The notes beneath the pieces were generated by a model that was not told the DNA's origin, did no database searches, and saw only the letters and a program-made list of their open reading frames with translations. The position numbers and the translations under genes are program-made. Shown piece by piece: positions 1 to 8,066 of a stretch of 64,000 nt of DNA (the first letter of the stretch is position 1; each line of letters starts with the position of its first letter). The stretch comes from CAVZVW01 sp963778845 (GTDB lineage Bacteria; Actinomycetota; Actinomycetes; Actinomycetales; Kineosporiaceae), in assembly GCA_963778845.1 (NCBI GenBank), contig CAVZVW010000010.1, positions 62,001 through 126,000 of the forward strand. The letters run 5' to 3'.

Positions 1-218
1 GCTGCCCGGTGCGCACCGAGTGCCTGGCCGACGCGCTGGACAACCGCACGGAGTTCGGCGTCTGGGGGGGCATGACCGAGCGTGAGCGCAGGGCGCTGCT
101 CAAGCGTCGCCCCAACGTGCGGTCCTGGCGTCGCGTGCTGGAGACCGCACGGGCCGAGCACAGTCGCATGCTGCTCGAGCACGCCACCGCGACGACGCCA
201 CGACGACGCGCGGGCTGA
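1..218 (+). CDS. wblA: WhiB-family iron-sulfur regulator, C-terminal part (WblA/WhiB4 type)
   Basis: Only the 3' part is in the window; the frame runs in from the left edge (first full codon at base 3). It reads CPVRTEC, which holds the last two of the four cysteines that bind the [4Fe-4S] cluster in WhiB proteins, followed by the family turn motif GVWGGMTERERRALLKRRP and a basic, arginine-rich tail that binds DNA. WhiB-like proteins are redox or NO-sensitive partners of the principal sigma factor. The spacing and the DALDN..EFGVWGG wording fit the WhiB4/WblA subgroup. The next genes, a pair of ArsA-like ATPases on the opposite strand, sit next to whiB4 in mycobacteria and wblA in streptomycetes, which supports the subgroup call. 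N-terminus not visible. Confidence 0.85.
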   Translation, partial: CPVRTECLADALDNRTEFGVWGGMTERERRALLKRRPNVRSWRRVLETARAEHSRMLLEHATATTPRRRAG

Positions 219-228
219 CCGCACCGCA

Positions 229-1392
229 TCAGACCGTCGCGAGGTCGCTGCCCTTCGCAAGGTCGACGCCGATGTCTCGCAGGCCTGCGAGGTCGTGCAC
301 GTCCCCGGCCCGGGCGGGCACCTCGGCCACCGCCACGTCGGGATGGGCGCCCACGAACCGGCCGGCCAGCGCCCTCTCCCGGTCCCTGCGCCGCATCCGG
401 TCGGCGTGCACCCGCAGGAGCCCGGCCGTGAGCGCATGCCCACGGGCGTCGTCCAGATCCTCCGCAGCCGCCAGCGCGCGCTCGGCCGAGAGCCCGTCTG
501 CAGCGACCTCGTGCACCCGGTTCAGGACCAGCCCCGCGAGCGGCATGTGCTCCTGCGCCAGCCGCTCGACGAAGAACGCCGCCTCCCGAAGCGCGTCGGC
601 CTCCGGCGCGGCCACGACGAGGAACGCGGTCCCCGGAGCCTGCAGCAGCTGGTAGGTGTGGTCGGCCCGCTGCCGGAACCCTCCGAAGACCGTGTCGAGG
701 GCCGCGACGAACGTCTGGACGTCGCGCAGCACCTGGGCGCCGAGGAGCCGGCTCATCGCCCCGGTCGCCCCGCCGACCGCCGCAGAGACCACCCGCATGT
801 ACGCGCGCCCGCCCGCCCGGGCCGGTGCGCTCAGCAGCCGGATCAACCGCCCGTCGAGGAACGAGCCCAGGCGCGCGGGCGCATCGAGGAAGTCCAGGGC
901 CGAGCGGCTGGGTGGGGTGTCGACGACGATGAGGTCCCAGCCGTCTCGGCCGGCGCGCTCGCGCAGCTGCCCGAGCTTCTCCATGGCCATGTACTCCTGG
1001 GTGCCGGCGAAGGAGCTCGAGAGCGCCTGGTAGAAGGGGTTGGCGAAGATCTGCTCCGCCTTCTCCGGCGAGGCGTGCGCCTGGATCACCTCGTCGAAGG
1101 TGCGTTTCATGTCCAGCATCATCGCGTCGAGGGCGCCGCCCGATGAGGTGTCGACACCGGCAACGGGCCTGGGGGTGTTGTCCAGCTCCACCAGCCCCAT
1201 CGACTGCGCGAGCCGGCGGGCAGGGTCGATCGTGAGCACCACGACACGCCGCCCGCGTTCGGCCGCGCGCAGCCCCAGGGCCGCCGCGGTCGTCGTCTTG
1301 CCGACGCCGCCCGCCCCGCAGCAGACGACCACCCGGGTGCCCGGGTCGTCGATGAGTGCGTCCACGTCGAGCACCGAACGGCGCGCCGTCAT
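229..1392 (-). CDS. ArsA/Get3-like ATPase, first of a pair
   Basis: A 387-residue SIMIBI-class P-loop ATPase of the ArsA/Get3 family. The Walker A loop GAGGVGKTT is at residues 26-34, a switch region DPARRLAQSMG follows, and a VVDTPPSRSALDFL segment carries the second aspartate motif. The signature lysine of the deviant Walker A (KGGxGKT) is replaced by alanine here but is kept in the partner gene. Start chosen at the ATG that overlaps the stop of the partner by four bases (ATGA), which implies translational coupling. The homologous pair in mycobacteria is Rv3679-Rv3680. By family, these are ATP-driven chaperones or anion-pump ATPases; no arsenite permease lies nearby, so arsenic transport is unlikely. 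The asymmetric lysine suggests a heterodimer, which is inference. Confidence 0.85.
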   Translation of the reverse strand: MTARRSVLDVDALIDDPGTRVVVCCGAGGVGKTTTAAALGLRAAERGRRVVVLTIDPARRLAQSMGLVELDNTPRPVAGVDTSSGGALDAMMLDMKRTFDEVIQAHASPEKAEQIFANPFYQALSSSFAGTQEYMAMEKLGQLRERAGRDGWDLIVVDTPPSRSALDFLDAPARLGSFLDGRLIRLLSAPARAGGRAYMRVVSAAVGGATGAMSRLLGAQVLRDVQTFVAALDTVFGGFRQRADHTYQLLQAPGTAFLVVAAPEADALREAAFFVERLAQEHMPLAGLVLNRVHEVAADGLSAERALAAAEDLDDARGHALTAGLLRVHADRMRRRDRERALAGRFVGAHPDVAVAEVPARAGDVHDLAGLRDIGVDLAKGSDLATV

Positions 1393-2435
1393 GCCATCCC
1401 CTGCTCGCGCAGCAGGTCGGCGAGCATGTACAGCGCGCCGAGGTCGACCCCTTCGGCGAGGGCGGGCAGCTCGTAGGTCGGGCGACCGAGGTCGGCGAGC
1501 ACCGTGGCCTGGGCCTCCTCGAGGGCCACGCGCTCGCCGTGCATGCGACCCTCGACGAGCAGACCCTCGGTCAACGCGAGCACCCGAGCGCGCGCTCCGG
1601 CGTCGCCCCCGCCCGACGGGTGGCGCCCGACGCCGGAGGCCTCGAGGCTCGCAGCGACGTCGGCCCGGTCGAGCCGACCCTTGACGGCGGCCGCCAGGGC
1701 GCGCTTGGACAGGGTCGGGGGCCGCACCTGGTTGACGACGATCCCCCCCACCGGCAGCCCGATCGCGCGGAGCTCGGCGACGCCGTCCGCGCTCTCCTGC
1801 ACCGGCATCTCCTCCAGGACCGTGACGATGTGGACGGCGGTCTGCGGCGAGCGCAGCAACCCCATGATCGAGCCGGCCTGGTTGCGGACCGGGCCGACCT
1901 TGGCCAGGCCCACCACCTCCTCGTTGACGTTGAGGAAGCGCGCGATGCGGCCCGTGGGCGGTGCGTCCAGGACGACGGCGTCGTAGACGGCGTGCCCGTC
2001 GTCGCGGCGGCGGACCGCCTCGTAGACCTTGCCGGTCAGCAGCACGTCGCGCAGGCCGGGAGCGACCGTGGTGGCGAAGTCCACCGCGCCCATCCGCTCG
2101 AGGATCTTGCCGGCCCGTCCCAGGTGGTAGAACAGGTCGAGGTAGTCCATGAGCGCTGCCTTGGGCTCGACCGACAGCGCGAGCACCTCCCCGCCGCCGG
2201 GCGCGCCCGCCACGTGCCGCTCCCGGTAGGGCAGCGCCGGCACGTCGAACAACGGCGCAAGACCCTGGCGGCCCTCGACCTCGGCCAGCAGGATGCGCCG
2301 CCCCCCGGTGGCCAGCGCGATCGCCAGCGCCGCCGCCACCGTCGTCTTGCCCGTGCCCCCCTTGCCGGTGACGACGTGGAGGCGGACACCGTGCCAGTCG
2401 ACGTCCCCGGGACGGTTGCGACGGGCGGGCGGCAC
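1389..2435 (-). CDS. ArsA/Get3-like ATPase, second of a pair
   Basis: A 348-residue ArsA/Get3-like ATPase with the intact deviant Walker A loop GKGGTGKTT at residues 24-32, including the signature lysine that reaches across the dimer interface in this family. Further motifs are LLAEVEGRQ (switch I-like) and VVLDAPPTGRIARFL (Walker B/switch II). It is the first gene of the two-gene minus-strand operon and overlaps its partner by four bases. The partner lacks the signature lysine, so the two proteins probably act together. Cytoplasmic. Substrate unknown. The divergent neighbour across about 80 bp is the small DUF4177 gene, as in other actinobacteria. Confidence 0.85.
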   Translation of the reverse strand: MPPARRNRPGDVDWHGVRLHVVTGKGGTGKTTVAAALAIALATGGRRILLAEVEGRQGLAPLFDVPALPYRERHVAGAPGGGEVLALSVEPKAALMDYLDLFYHLGRAGKILERMGAVDFATTVAPGLRDVLLTGKVYEAVRRRDDGHAVYDAVVLDAPPTGRIARFLNVNEEVVGLAKVGPVRNQAGSIMGLLRSPQTAVHIVTVLEEMPVQESADGVAELRAIGLPVGGIVVNQVRPPTLSKRALAAAVKGRLDRADVAASLEASGVGRHPSGGGDAGARARVLALTEGLLVEGRMHGERVALEEAQATVLADLGRPTYELPALAEGVDLGALYMLADLLREQGMA

Positions 2436-2518
2436 GTGTCGAGCGTAGTGACCGGGTCGCGGGGGCCGCGCGGCGTCCCCCCAGGTGGCGGCGTCGGCCA
2501 GGCCCTACGCTGCCCGTC

Positions 2519-2677
2519 ATGGCTCAGCAGTGGGAGTACGCGACGGTGCCGCTGATCGTGCACGCGACCAAGCAGATCCTCGACCAGTGGGGGGAGGACG
2601 GGTGGGAGCTCGTCCAGGTGGTGCCCGGGCCCGAGGGCCAGGGGATCGTGGCCTACCTCAAGCGGCCACGGGCATGA
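2519..2677 (+). CDS. Small DUF4177-like protein (52 aa)
   Basis: A 52-codon gene too short for many gene finders. It begins MAQQWEYATVPLIVH and reads through QILDQWGEDGWELVQV to a short basic end; the WEY...I.LD.WG..GWELV pattern is that of DUF4177-type small proteins. Its stop overlaps the start of ridA by four bases (ATGA), so the two are almost certainly translated together. A protein of the same size lies upstream of the RidA gene in mycobacteria (Rv3678A). Function unknown. Confidence 0.8.
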   Translation: MAQQWEYATVPLIVHATKQILDQWGEDGWELVQVVPGPEGQGIVAYLKRPRA

Positions 2678-3144
2678 GCCGTGTCGCGGACAGGCTGGCC
2701 GAGCTGGGACTGTCCTTGCCCGCCGTGGCCAAGCCGCTCGCGGCGTACGTGCCCGCGGTCCTGGACGGGGACCACGTCTGGACCTCGGGTCAGCTGCCGA
2801 GCGTGGACGGCGCGCTGCTGGAGACGGGCAAGGTCGGGTACGGCCCGGGGCAGGTGACGCCGGAGCGGGCGGCCGAGCTGGCGAGGGTGTGTGCGCTCAA
2901 CGCGCTGGCCGCCGTCGCGGGGGTGGTCGGTGACCTCGACCGGGTGGCCCGCGTGGTCAAGGTGGTCGGCTTCGTGGCCAGCGATCCGGGGTTCACTGGC
3001 CAGCCTGCGGTGGTCAACGGCGCCAGCGAGCTCTCGGGGGAGGTCTTCGGAGAAGCGGGCCGGCACGCGCGCAGCGCGGTCGGCGTGGCGTCGCTGCCGC
3101 TCGACGCCCCGGTGGAGGTGGAGATCGTCGTCGCCCTGCGGTGA
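2674..3144 (+). CDS. ridA: RidA/YjgF-family enamine/imine deaminase
   Basis: A 156-residue protein of the RidA (YjgF/YER057c/UK114) family. The family signature near the C-terminus is present as ARSAVGVASLPLDAPVEVEI, including the arginine that binds the substrate carboxylate. RidA proteins hydrolyse reactive enamine/imine intermediates such as 2-aminoacrylate released by PLP enzymes. The start is the ATG overlapping the DUF4177 stop; an in-frame reading further upstream is only the shadow of that gene. Length is slightly above the usual 125-130 residues because of an N-terminal extension that is common in the actinobacterial form (Rv3678c-like). Cytoplasmic, trimeric by family. Confidence 0.88.
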   Translation: MSRVADRLAELGLSLPAVAKPLAAYVPAVLDGDHVWTSGQLPSVDGALLETGKVGYGPGQVTPERAAELARVCALNALAAVAGVVGDLDRVARVVKVVGFVASDPGFTGQPAVVNGASELSGEVFGEAGRHARSAVGVASLPLDAPVEVEIVVALR

Positions 3145-3160
3145 CCCCGGCGTTTGGCAC

Positions 3161-3870
3161 TCAGGCGCGCGGCGCCCGTATCCCGGCGACGCTCGCGTGG
3201 GCCGCCGCGCCGACCAGGCGGGCGAGCACCTCCACCTGCTGAGCCGACAGCGGCGGGAGGGCGCCGTCCAGCTGCTGCACCGCCCGCTCGGCGGCCGTGG
3301 CAACGGCGGCGGCCACTGTGAGCGAGAGCTGCGGTACCACGGCAAGCCCGCTCAGCTGGTGCACGGGGGTCACGAGCGCAGCGGCCAGGTCGAGCCCGGC
3401 GCCACGCCCTCGCACGAGACCGTGGCGGCGCAGCCGTCTTTGGACGGACCGGGGCAAAGCCCCGAGCGCCTCTCGCAGCGCCTGCGGATCCGGGCGCGCC
3501 GAACCGGCGGCGGCCAGGGTGTCGGCGGCCAGGGTGTCGGCGGCCTCGGCGGATGGGCGCCCGGCCTCGGCGCGGCCCAGCGTCGGCAGCGTCACGGCGT
3601 CCGACCACGGGTCGATCCCGTCAGCCAGGCAGCGTGCGATGAGCCCGAGTGACACCCCGTCGGCCTTCAGCGCCAGCACCTGCCGCAGCCGTACGAGGTG
3701 CTGCGGCCCGTAGGCCAGCTCACGCCCCCGACGCAAGGCGGGGGGAGAAGCCCGCGCGTGCGGTACGCGCGGACGTTGCGTGTGGACATGCCGGCGGCCT
3801 CGGCCAGCTCGTCGAGGGTCATCGCCGCATCCCGGCGTCCGGATGTGTCGGTTGTCGCGTCCCCGTTCAT
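3161..3870 (-). pseudogene. MerR-family transcriptional regulator, frameshifted
   Basis: The N-terminal part, from an ATG ending at 3870, reads MTLDELAEAAGMSTRNVRAY and then RTRGLLPPP, the helix-turn-helix of a MerR regulator. The rest of the winged domain (RRGRELAYGPQHLVRLRQVL) and a long Ala-rich C-terminal helix region lie in another frame down to 3161. The break is in a run of six G on the plus strand (3740-3745): one additional base there would join the halves as LLPPALRRGRELAYG. A homopolymer miscall is the simplest explanation, but a true inactivation cannot be excluded. The C-terminal half contains a 15-bp in-frame duplication (TLAADTLAA). It is divergent from the Nudix gene at 4100, its possible target. 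Confidence 0.75.
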
Positions 3871-4099
3871 GGCCTTCGTCCCCGTGAGATCGTCCGTGCT
3901 CTCGCCTTGTGCAGATCACGGCGTCGGCGCCTACCCGGCGGCCCCGTGCCGCCGGCCGATCCTCGATCGTGATCGCACCGTAGCCGCTCGACGGGGGCTG
4001 CGGCAGGACCGGCCGCCGACGACCTCGCTGCGCGACGTCGGAGCAACCGACGGTGATCGCATCGCCGCGCACCGATGCCGCAGCGCCTACGATTCCGGG

Positions 4100-4933
4100 A
4101 TGCTGCGCACGTTCGGAGTACAGCGGGCGACCAGACCGAACGACGCGAGCCGCCCACCGGCCACCGGGGCCCGGGACGCCGCCACGGTCATGCTGCTGCG
4201 CGACGGCCCAGCCGGCGTCGAGGTGTTCATGATGCGACGGGTCACGGGCATGGCCTTCGCCGGCGGCATGCACGTGTTCCCCGGCGGCGGGCTCGACCCG
4301 CGCGACGAGCAGCCGTGCCCCTGGCAGGGGCCGGCCGGCCCCGCCCTGGCCACGGCGTTGGGGACCGTGGCCCCGCGCGCTGAGGCCCTGGTCGTCGCCG
4401 CGGTTCGGGAGACCTTCGAAGAGGTCGGGGTGCTCCTGGCATCCCCGCCCGGAGGCGCACCTGCGAGCGATGTCGGTTCGCCGGCGTGGGAGTCCGAGCG
4501 GGAGGGGCTCGCCGCGGGCCGGACGGGCCTTGCCGACGTGCTCGACCGGCACGGCTTGGTACTGCGAGCCGACCTGCTCCGCCCGTGGGCGCACTGGCTG
4601 ACGCCGGACTTCGAGCCGCGCCGGTTCGACACACGCTTCTTCGCCGCGGCGATACCACCCGGGCAGCATGCCCGCCACGTGGGCGGCGAGGCGGCCGACG
4701 CAGCCTGGGTGGGCGCCGCGGCCGCCCTCGAGGGCTACCGGGACGGGCAGGTGGCGATGCTCCCGCCAACGGTGGTGTGCCTGGAGGAGGTGGCCGCTGC
4801 CCCCGACGTCGCCACCCTTCTGCGCACACCGCGATCCCCGCGCCGCGTCACCCCGTGGCTGGGGACCGGCGAGGACGGCGAGACGGTGTTGTGCGTGGAC
4901 CTCGACGGGCGCGGCGGGGGTGAGCCTCGGTGA
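4100..4933 (+). CDS. Nudix hydrolase with split Nudix box (NUDT19-like)
   Basis: A 277-residue Nudix hydrolase. The motif is divided: MHVFPGGGLDPRDE around residue 60 and VAAVRETFEEVGVLL about 40 residues later, an insertion inside the Nudix box as in NUDT19/RP2-type coenzyme A diphosphatases. REtfEEvG supplies the metal-binding glutamates. The start ATG was chosen because upstream sequence in frame is low-complexity and overlaps the MerR gene. Its last codons overlap the GTG of the following metallo-beta-lactamase gene (GTGA), so they form an operon. The nucleotide or acyl-CoA substrate is not predictable beyond the family. Confidence 0.8.
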   Translation: MLRTFGVQRATRPNDASRPPATGARDAATVMLLRDGPAGVEVFMMRRVTGMAFAGGMHVFPGGGLDPRDEQPCPWQGPAGPALATALGTVAPRAEALVVAAVRETFEEVGVLLASPPGGAPASDVGSPAWESEREGLAAGRTGLADVLDRHGLVLRADLLRPWAHWLTPDFEPRRFDTRFFAAAIPPGQHARHVGGEAADAAWVGAAAALEGYRDGQVAMLPPTVVCLEEVAAAPDVATLLRTPRSPRRVTPWLGTGEDGETVLCVDLDGRGGGEPR

Positions 4934-5757
4934 GCGGGCTGCTGGGCGCCGACGGCGCGGCGCTGCCCTGGCACGGCGGGCCCGTGGCGCCGATGGCGGA
5001 GTGCGTGCTCGCAGCCAACCCGGGACCGCTCACCCTGGACGGCACGAACACCTGGGTGCTCAGCAGGCCGGGGGCGAGGCGCTCGGTGGTGGTCGACCCG
5101 GGGCCGGACGACGCGCGTCACCGGCAGGCGGTTCTGGACTGTGCCGAACGTCGTGGGACGCGGATCGCCCTGGTGCTGCTGACGCACGGGCACGCCGACC
5201 ACAGCGAGGGCGCCAGGCCCCTGGCCGCGGCCGTCTCGGCGCCCGTCCGGGCGCTCGACCCCGTCCACCGGCTCGGGGACGAGGGGCTGGTGGACGGCGA
5301 CGTGGTGGACCTGGACGGCCTGCGGCTGGACGTCCTGGGGACTCCCGGCCACACCGCCGACTGCCTCAGCTTCGCAGCACCGGAGGCCGGTGCCCTCATC
5401 ACGGGCGACACGGTGCTGGGCCGCGGGACCACCGTCGTCGCGCATCCCGAGGGCCGGCTCGGGGAGTACCTGGGATCCCTGAAGCGCCTGCGAGACGTTG
5501 CCCTGGCCGCCGACCTCACCGCTATCTGGCCCGGCCACGGCCCGGCCCTGCCGGACGCACCGAGGGTGGTCGAGGCCTACCTGGCCCATCGCCGGGCGCG
5601 CCTGGAGCAGGTGAGGGCCGCTCTGCAGGCCGGGGCGACGACGGTGCAGGAGGTCCTCGAACGGGTCTACGCCGACGTCGACCGGGCACTGTGGCCGGCC
5701 GCGGAGCTCAGCGTGCGGGCCCAGCTGCTCTACCTGGGCCACGCGGAACCCGGCTGA
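4930..5757 (+). CDS. Metallo-beta-lactamase fold hydrolase (LACTB2-like)
   Basis: A 275-residue metallo-beta-lactamase-fold protein. The zinc motif HxHxDH is present as LTHGHADHSEG near residue 85, followed by GTPGHTADC, LITGDTVLG and IWPGHGP, which provide the remaining metal ligands. The C-terminal 60 residues form a small helical domain (HRRARLEQVRAALQ), as in LACTB2/Rv3677c-like proteins, some of which act on RNA and some on thioesters. GTG start overlapping the upstream stop. It ends 40 bp before the convergent crp gene. Substrate not known. Confidence 0.85.
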   Translation: MSGLLGADGAALPWHGGPVAPMAECVLAANPGPLTLDGTNTWVLSRPGARRSVVVDPGPDDARHRQAVLDCAERRGTRIALVLLTHGHADHSEGARPLAAAVSAPVRALDPVHRLGDEGLVDGDVVDLDGLRLDVLGTPGHTADCLSFAAPEAGALITGDTVLGRGTTVVAHPEGRLGEYLGSLKRLRDVALAADLTAIWPGHGPALPDAPRVVEAYLAHRRARLEQVRAALQAGATTVQEVLERVYADVDRALWPAAELSVRAQLLYLGHAEPG

Positions 5758-5796
5758 GGGCCCGCCCAGGCAACCCCGGGCTCAGGGGACCCCGGC

Positions 5797-6474
5797 TCAG
5801 CGGGCGCGGCGCCGCAGGCGGTCGATGTCGAGAAGGACGACGGCGCGGGCCTCCAGCCGGAGCCAGCCCCGGGAGGCGAAGTCGGCGAGGGCCTTGTTCA
5901 CCGTCTCGCGGGAGGCGCCGACCAGCTGGGCGAGCTCCTCCTGGGTGAGGTCGTGGGCGACGCGCAGGCCGTCGTCCGTGGGTCGCCCGAACCGCTCGGA
6001 CAGGTCCAGAAGCGCCTTGGCGACACGACCGGGCACGTCGGAGAACACGAGGTCGGCCAGCGCCTCGTTGGTTCGCCGCAGCCGGCGGGCCAGCGCGCGC
6101 AGGAGCTGCCGGGCGACGTCCGGGCGCCCGTCGAGCCAGGTCGTGAGGTTCTCGTTGCCCAGCCCGACCATGGTCGTGTCGGCCACCGCGGTGGCGGTCG
6201 CGTTGCGCGGTCCGGGGTCGAACAGGGAGAGCTCGCCGAACATCTCGCCGGGGCCGAGCACGGCGAGCAGGTTCTCGCGCCCGTCGCCGGACGCCCTGCC
6301 GAGCTTGACCTTGCCCTCGACGATCACGTAGAGCCGGTCCCCCGGGTCGCCCTCGTGGAAGAGCACCGCGCCGCGGGCGATCTCGACCCTGGTCATCGTG
6401 GCGAGCAACGCCTCCGCGGCCTCGTCGTCCAGCGCGGTGAACAGTGGCGCCTGACGCACGACGTCGTCGTCCAC
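5797..6474 (-). CDS. crp: Crp/Fnr-family transcriptional regulator (GlxR/Crp type)
   Basis: A 225-residue cyclic-nucleotide regulator starting at a GTG (VDDDVVRQAPLFTALDDE); a start further upstream would add a basic, unconserved tail. The cNMP-binding domain holds GDPGDRLYVIVEGKVKL and the phosphate-binding cassette FGELSLFDPGPRNATATA with its arginine. The C-terminal winged helix carries LTQEELAQLVGASRETVNK as recognition helix. Size and wording match the actinobacterial global regulator (Crp of Mycobacterium and Streptomyces, GlxR of Corynebacterium), which binds TGTGA-N6-TCACA sites. Two such sites are seen in this window, upstream of acs and of the DUF485-symporter operon. Divergent from nth, as in mycobacteria (Rv3676/Rv3674c region). 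Confidence 0.9.
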   Translation of the reverse strand: MDDDVVRQAPLFTALDDEAAEALLATMTRVEIARGAVLFHEGDPGDRLYVIVEGKVKLGRASGDGRENLLAVLGPGEMFGELSLFDPGPRNATATAVADTTMVGLGNENLTTWLDGRPDVARQLLRALARRLRRTNEALADLVFSDVPGRVAKALLDLSERFGRPTDDGLRVAHDLTQEELAQLVGASRETVNKALADFASRGWLRLEARAVVLLDIDRLRRRAR

Positions 6475-6617
6475 CGGTTCCTCCTCCACCAGCCCGGCCG
6501 CCCCACGACGGCGCTGGCACGCAGTCTGCCGCACAGCGGCACGCCGCGTGCACACCGGGGGAGAACCACTGCCGCCCGGGCCGCGGGGTTGCCCGTGTGC
6601 GGACGTACCCTGTCGAG

Positions 6618-7415
6618 GTGGCAGCCCGGGCCCTCGCGCCGATCGCGGACGAGACCGATCTCGCGCGCACCCGCCGCGCCCGCCGGATGCATCGGATCCT
6701 GGAGCAGCGCTACCCCGACGCGCACTGCGAGCTCGACTTCACGACCCCGCTGGAGCTGCTGGTCGCCACGATCCTGTCGGCGCAGTGCACCGACGAGCGG
6801 GTGAACCAGGTGACGCCGTCCCTCTTCGCGCGCTACCGCAGCGCACAGGACTACGCCGGTGCACAGCGCTCGGAGCTCGAGGCCGTCATCCAGCCCACGG
6901 GGTTCTTCCGGGCGAAGACCGACTCGCTCATCAAGCTCGGCGACAGGCTCGTGCGTGACTTCCACGGGCAGGTGCCGCGGCGCCTGGACCAGCTCGTGAC
7001 GCTCCCCGGAGTCGGCCGCAAGACGGCGAACGTGGTGCTGGGCAACGCGTTCGGGGTTCCGGGCCTGACGGTGGACACCCACTTCGGGCGGCTGGCGCGG
7101 CGGTTCGGCTGGACCGACGCCGACGACCCGGTGAAGGTCGAGGCGGACGTCGCGGCGCTGTTCGCGCGCAGGGACTGGACGATGCTCTCGCACCGGATGA
7201 TCTTCCACGGACGACGCACCTGCCACTCCCGCAAACCCGCCTGCGGCGCCTGCCCGCTGGCCACCCTCTGCCCCTCCTACGGCATCGGGGAGACCGACCC
7301 CCTGCGAGCGGCGGCCCTCGTCAGCGACCGCCCCCGGCAGACCTCGGACGGCTCGGTGCAGACCCTGGACGGCTCGGTGCAGACCCTGCACGACTCGGCC
7401 ATGGAGAGTGCGTGA
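6618..7415 (+). CDS. nth: Endonuclease III (DNA glycosylase/AP lyase)
   Basis: A 265-residue base-excision repair enzyme that removes oxidised pyrimidines. Helix-hairpin-helix LPGVGRKTANVVL carries the catalytic lysine; VDTHFGRLARR carries the catalytic aspartate; the [4Fe-4S] loop C-x6-C-x2-C-x5-C is intact (CHSRKPACGACPLATLC). GTG start at 6618 chosen; upstream in-frame sequence is unconserved. The last 25 residues contain a short in-frame tandem duplication of a 21-bp unit (SDGSVQT, LDGSVQT, LHDSAM; about 7340-7400), which is beyond the iron-sulfur loop and outside the family core. Stop overlaps the start of the next Nudix gene. Confidence 0.92.
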   Translation: MAARALAPIADETDLARTRRARRMHRILEQRYPDAHCELDFTTPLELLVATILSAQCTDERVNQVTPSLFARYRSAQDYAGAQRSELEAVIQPTGFFRAKTDSLIKLGDRLVRDFHGQVPRRLDQLVTLPGVGRKTANVVLGNAFGVPGLTVDTHFGRLARRFGWTDADDPVKVEADVAALFARRDWTMLSHRMIFHGRRTCHSRKPACGACPLATLCPSYGIGETDPLRAAALVSDRPRQTSDGSVQTLDGSVQTLHDSAMESA

Positions 7416-8062
7416 GCGCGGCACCGCTGACGCTGCCGGAGTGGTTCGAGCCTCTGGCCGCGTTGCCGGGCCGCGTGCGGGGCAGCGACCTCGGCCGGTT
7501 CAGCCCGCCGCCCGGGTCCTCGGCTCGGCGCTCGGCCGTGCTCATGCTGTTCGGTGAGGGGCACGCGGGTGCCGACGTGCTGCTCACCGAGCGGTCTGCC
7601 ACGCTGCGCTCGCACGCCGGTCAGGTCGCGTTCCCCGGCGGGGCGGTGGACCCGTCGGACCGAGGGCCGACGGACGCCGCGTTGCGGGAGGCGGTCGAGG
7701 AGACGGGCTTGGTCCGCACGGGTGTCCAGGTCGTCGGGCTGCTGCCGGAGCTCTACCTGCCCCCGAGCGACTTCGCCGTGACGCCCGTGCTCGCCTGGTG
7801 GGCGCGCCCCTCGCCGGTGAGCGTCGTCGACCCGGCGGAGGTGGCGCGCGTCGTCCGCGTGCCTCTCGCCGAGCTGCTCGAGCCGGCGAACCGCTTCCGG
7901 GTGCACCACCCCTCGGGCTTCGTCGGCCCGGCGTTCAGAGCGCAGGGGCTCTACGTCTGGGGGTTCACCGCGGGACTGCTCAGCCAGGTGCTGGCCCTGG
8001 CCGGCCTCGAGCGCGCCTGGGACGTCGAGCAGCTGCCGCAGCTGTGGGAGCCCACGCGGTGA
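7412..8062 (+). CDS. Nudix hydrolase, coenzyme A pyrophosphatase type
   Basis: A 216-residue Nudix protein with the CoA-pyrophosphatase (UPF0035/NUDT7-8) motif LRSHAGQVAFPGG directly before the Nudix box AVDPSDRGPTDAALREAVEE-TGL. The first box glutamate is aspartate (D), the metal-binding REAVEETG is intact. It is GTGA-coupled to nth and ends four bases before the MarP-like gene, the same arrangement as Rv3674c-Rv3671c in mycobacteria. Probable role: hydrolysis of CoA or its degraded derivatives in the cytoplasm. Confidence 0.85.
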   Translation: MSAAPLTLPEWFEPLAALPGRVRGSDLGRFSPPPGSSARRSAVLMLFGEGHAGADVLLTERSATLRSHAGQVAFPGGAVDPSDRGPTDAALREAVEETGLVRTGVQVVGLLPELYLPPSDFAVTPVLAWWARPSPVSVVDPAEVARVVRVPLAELLEPANRFRVHHPSGFVGPAFRAQGLYVWGFTAGLLSQVLALAGLERAWDVEQLPQLWEPTR

Positions 8063-8066
8063 GCCC

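Noticed and set aside
82..2555. Long plus-strand open frames opposite the ArsA-like genes
   Set aside because: Arg/Pro/His-rich translations with no motifs, antisense to two well-supported ATPase genes; typical of GC-rich shadow frames.
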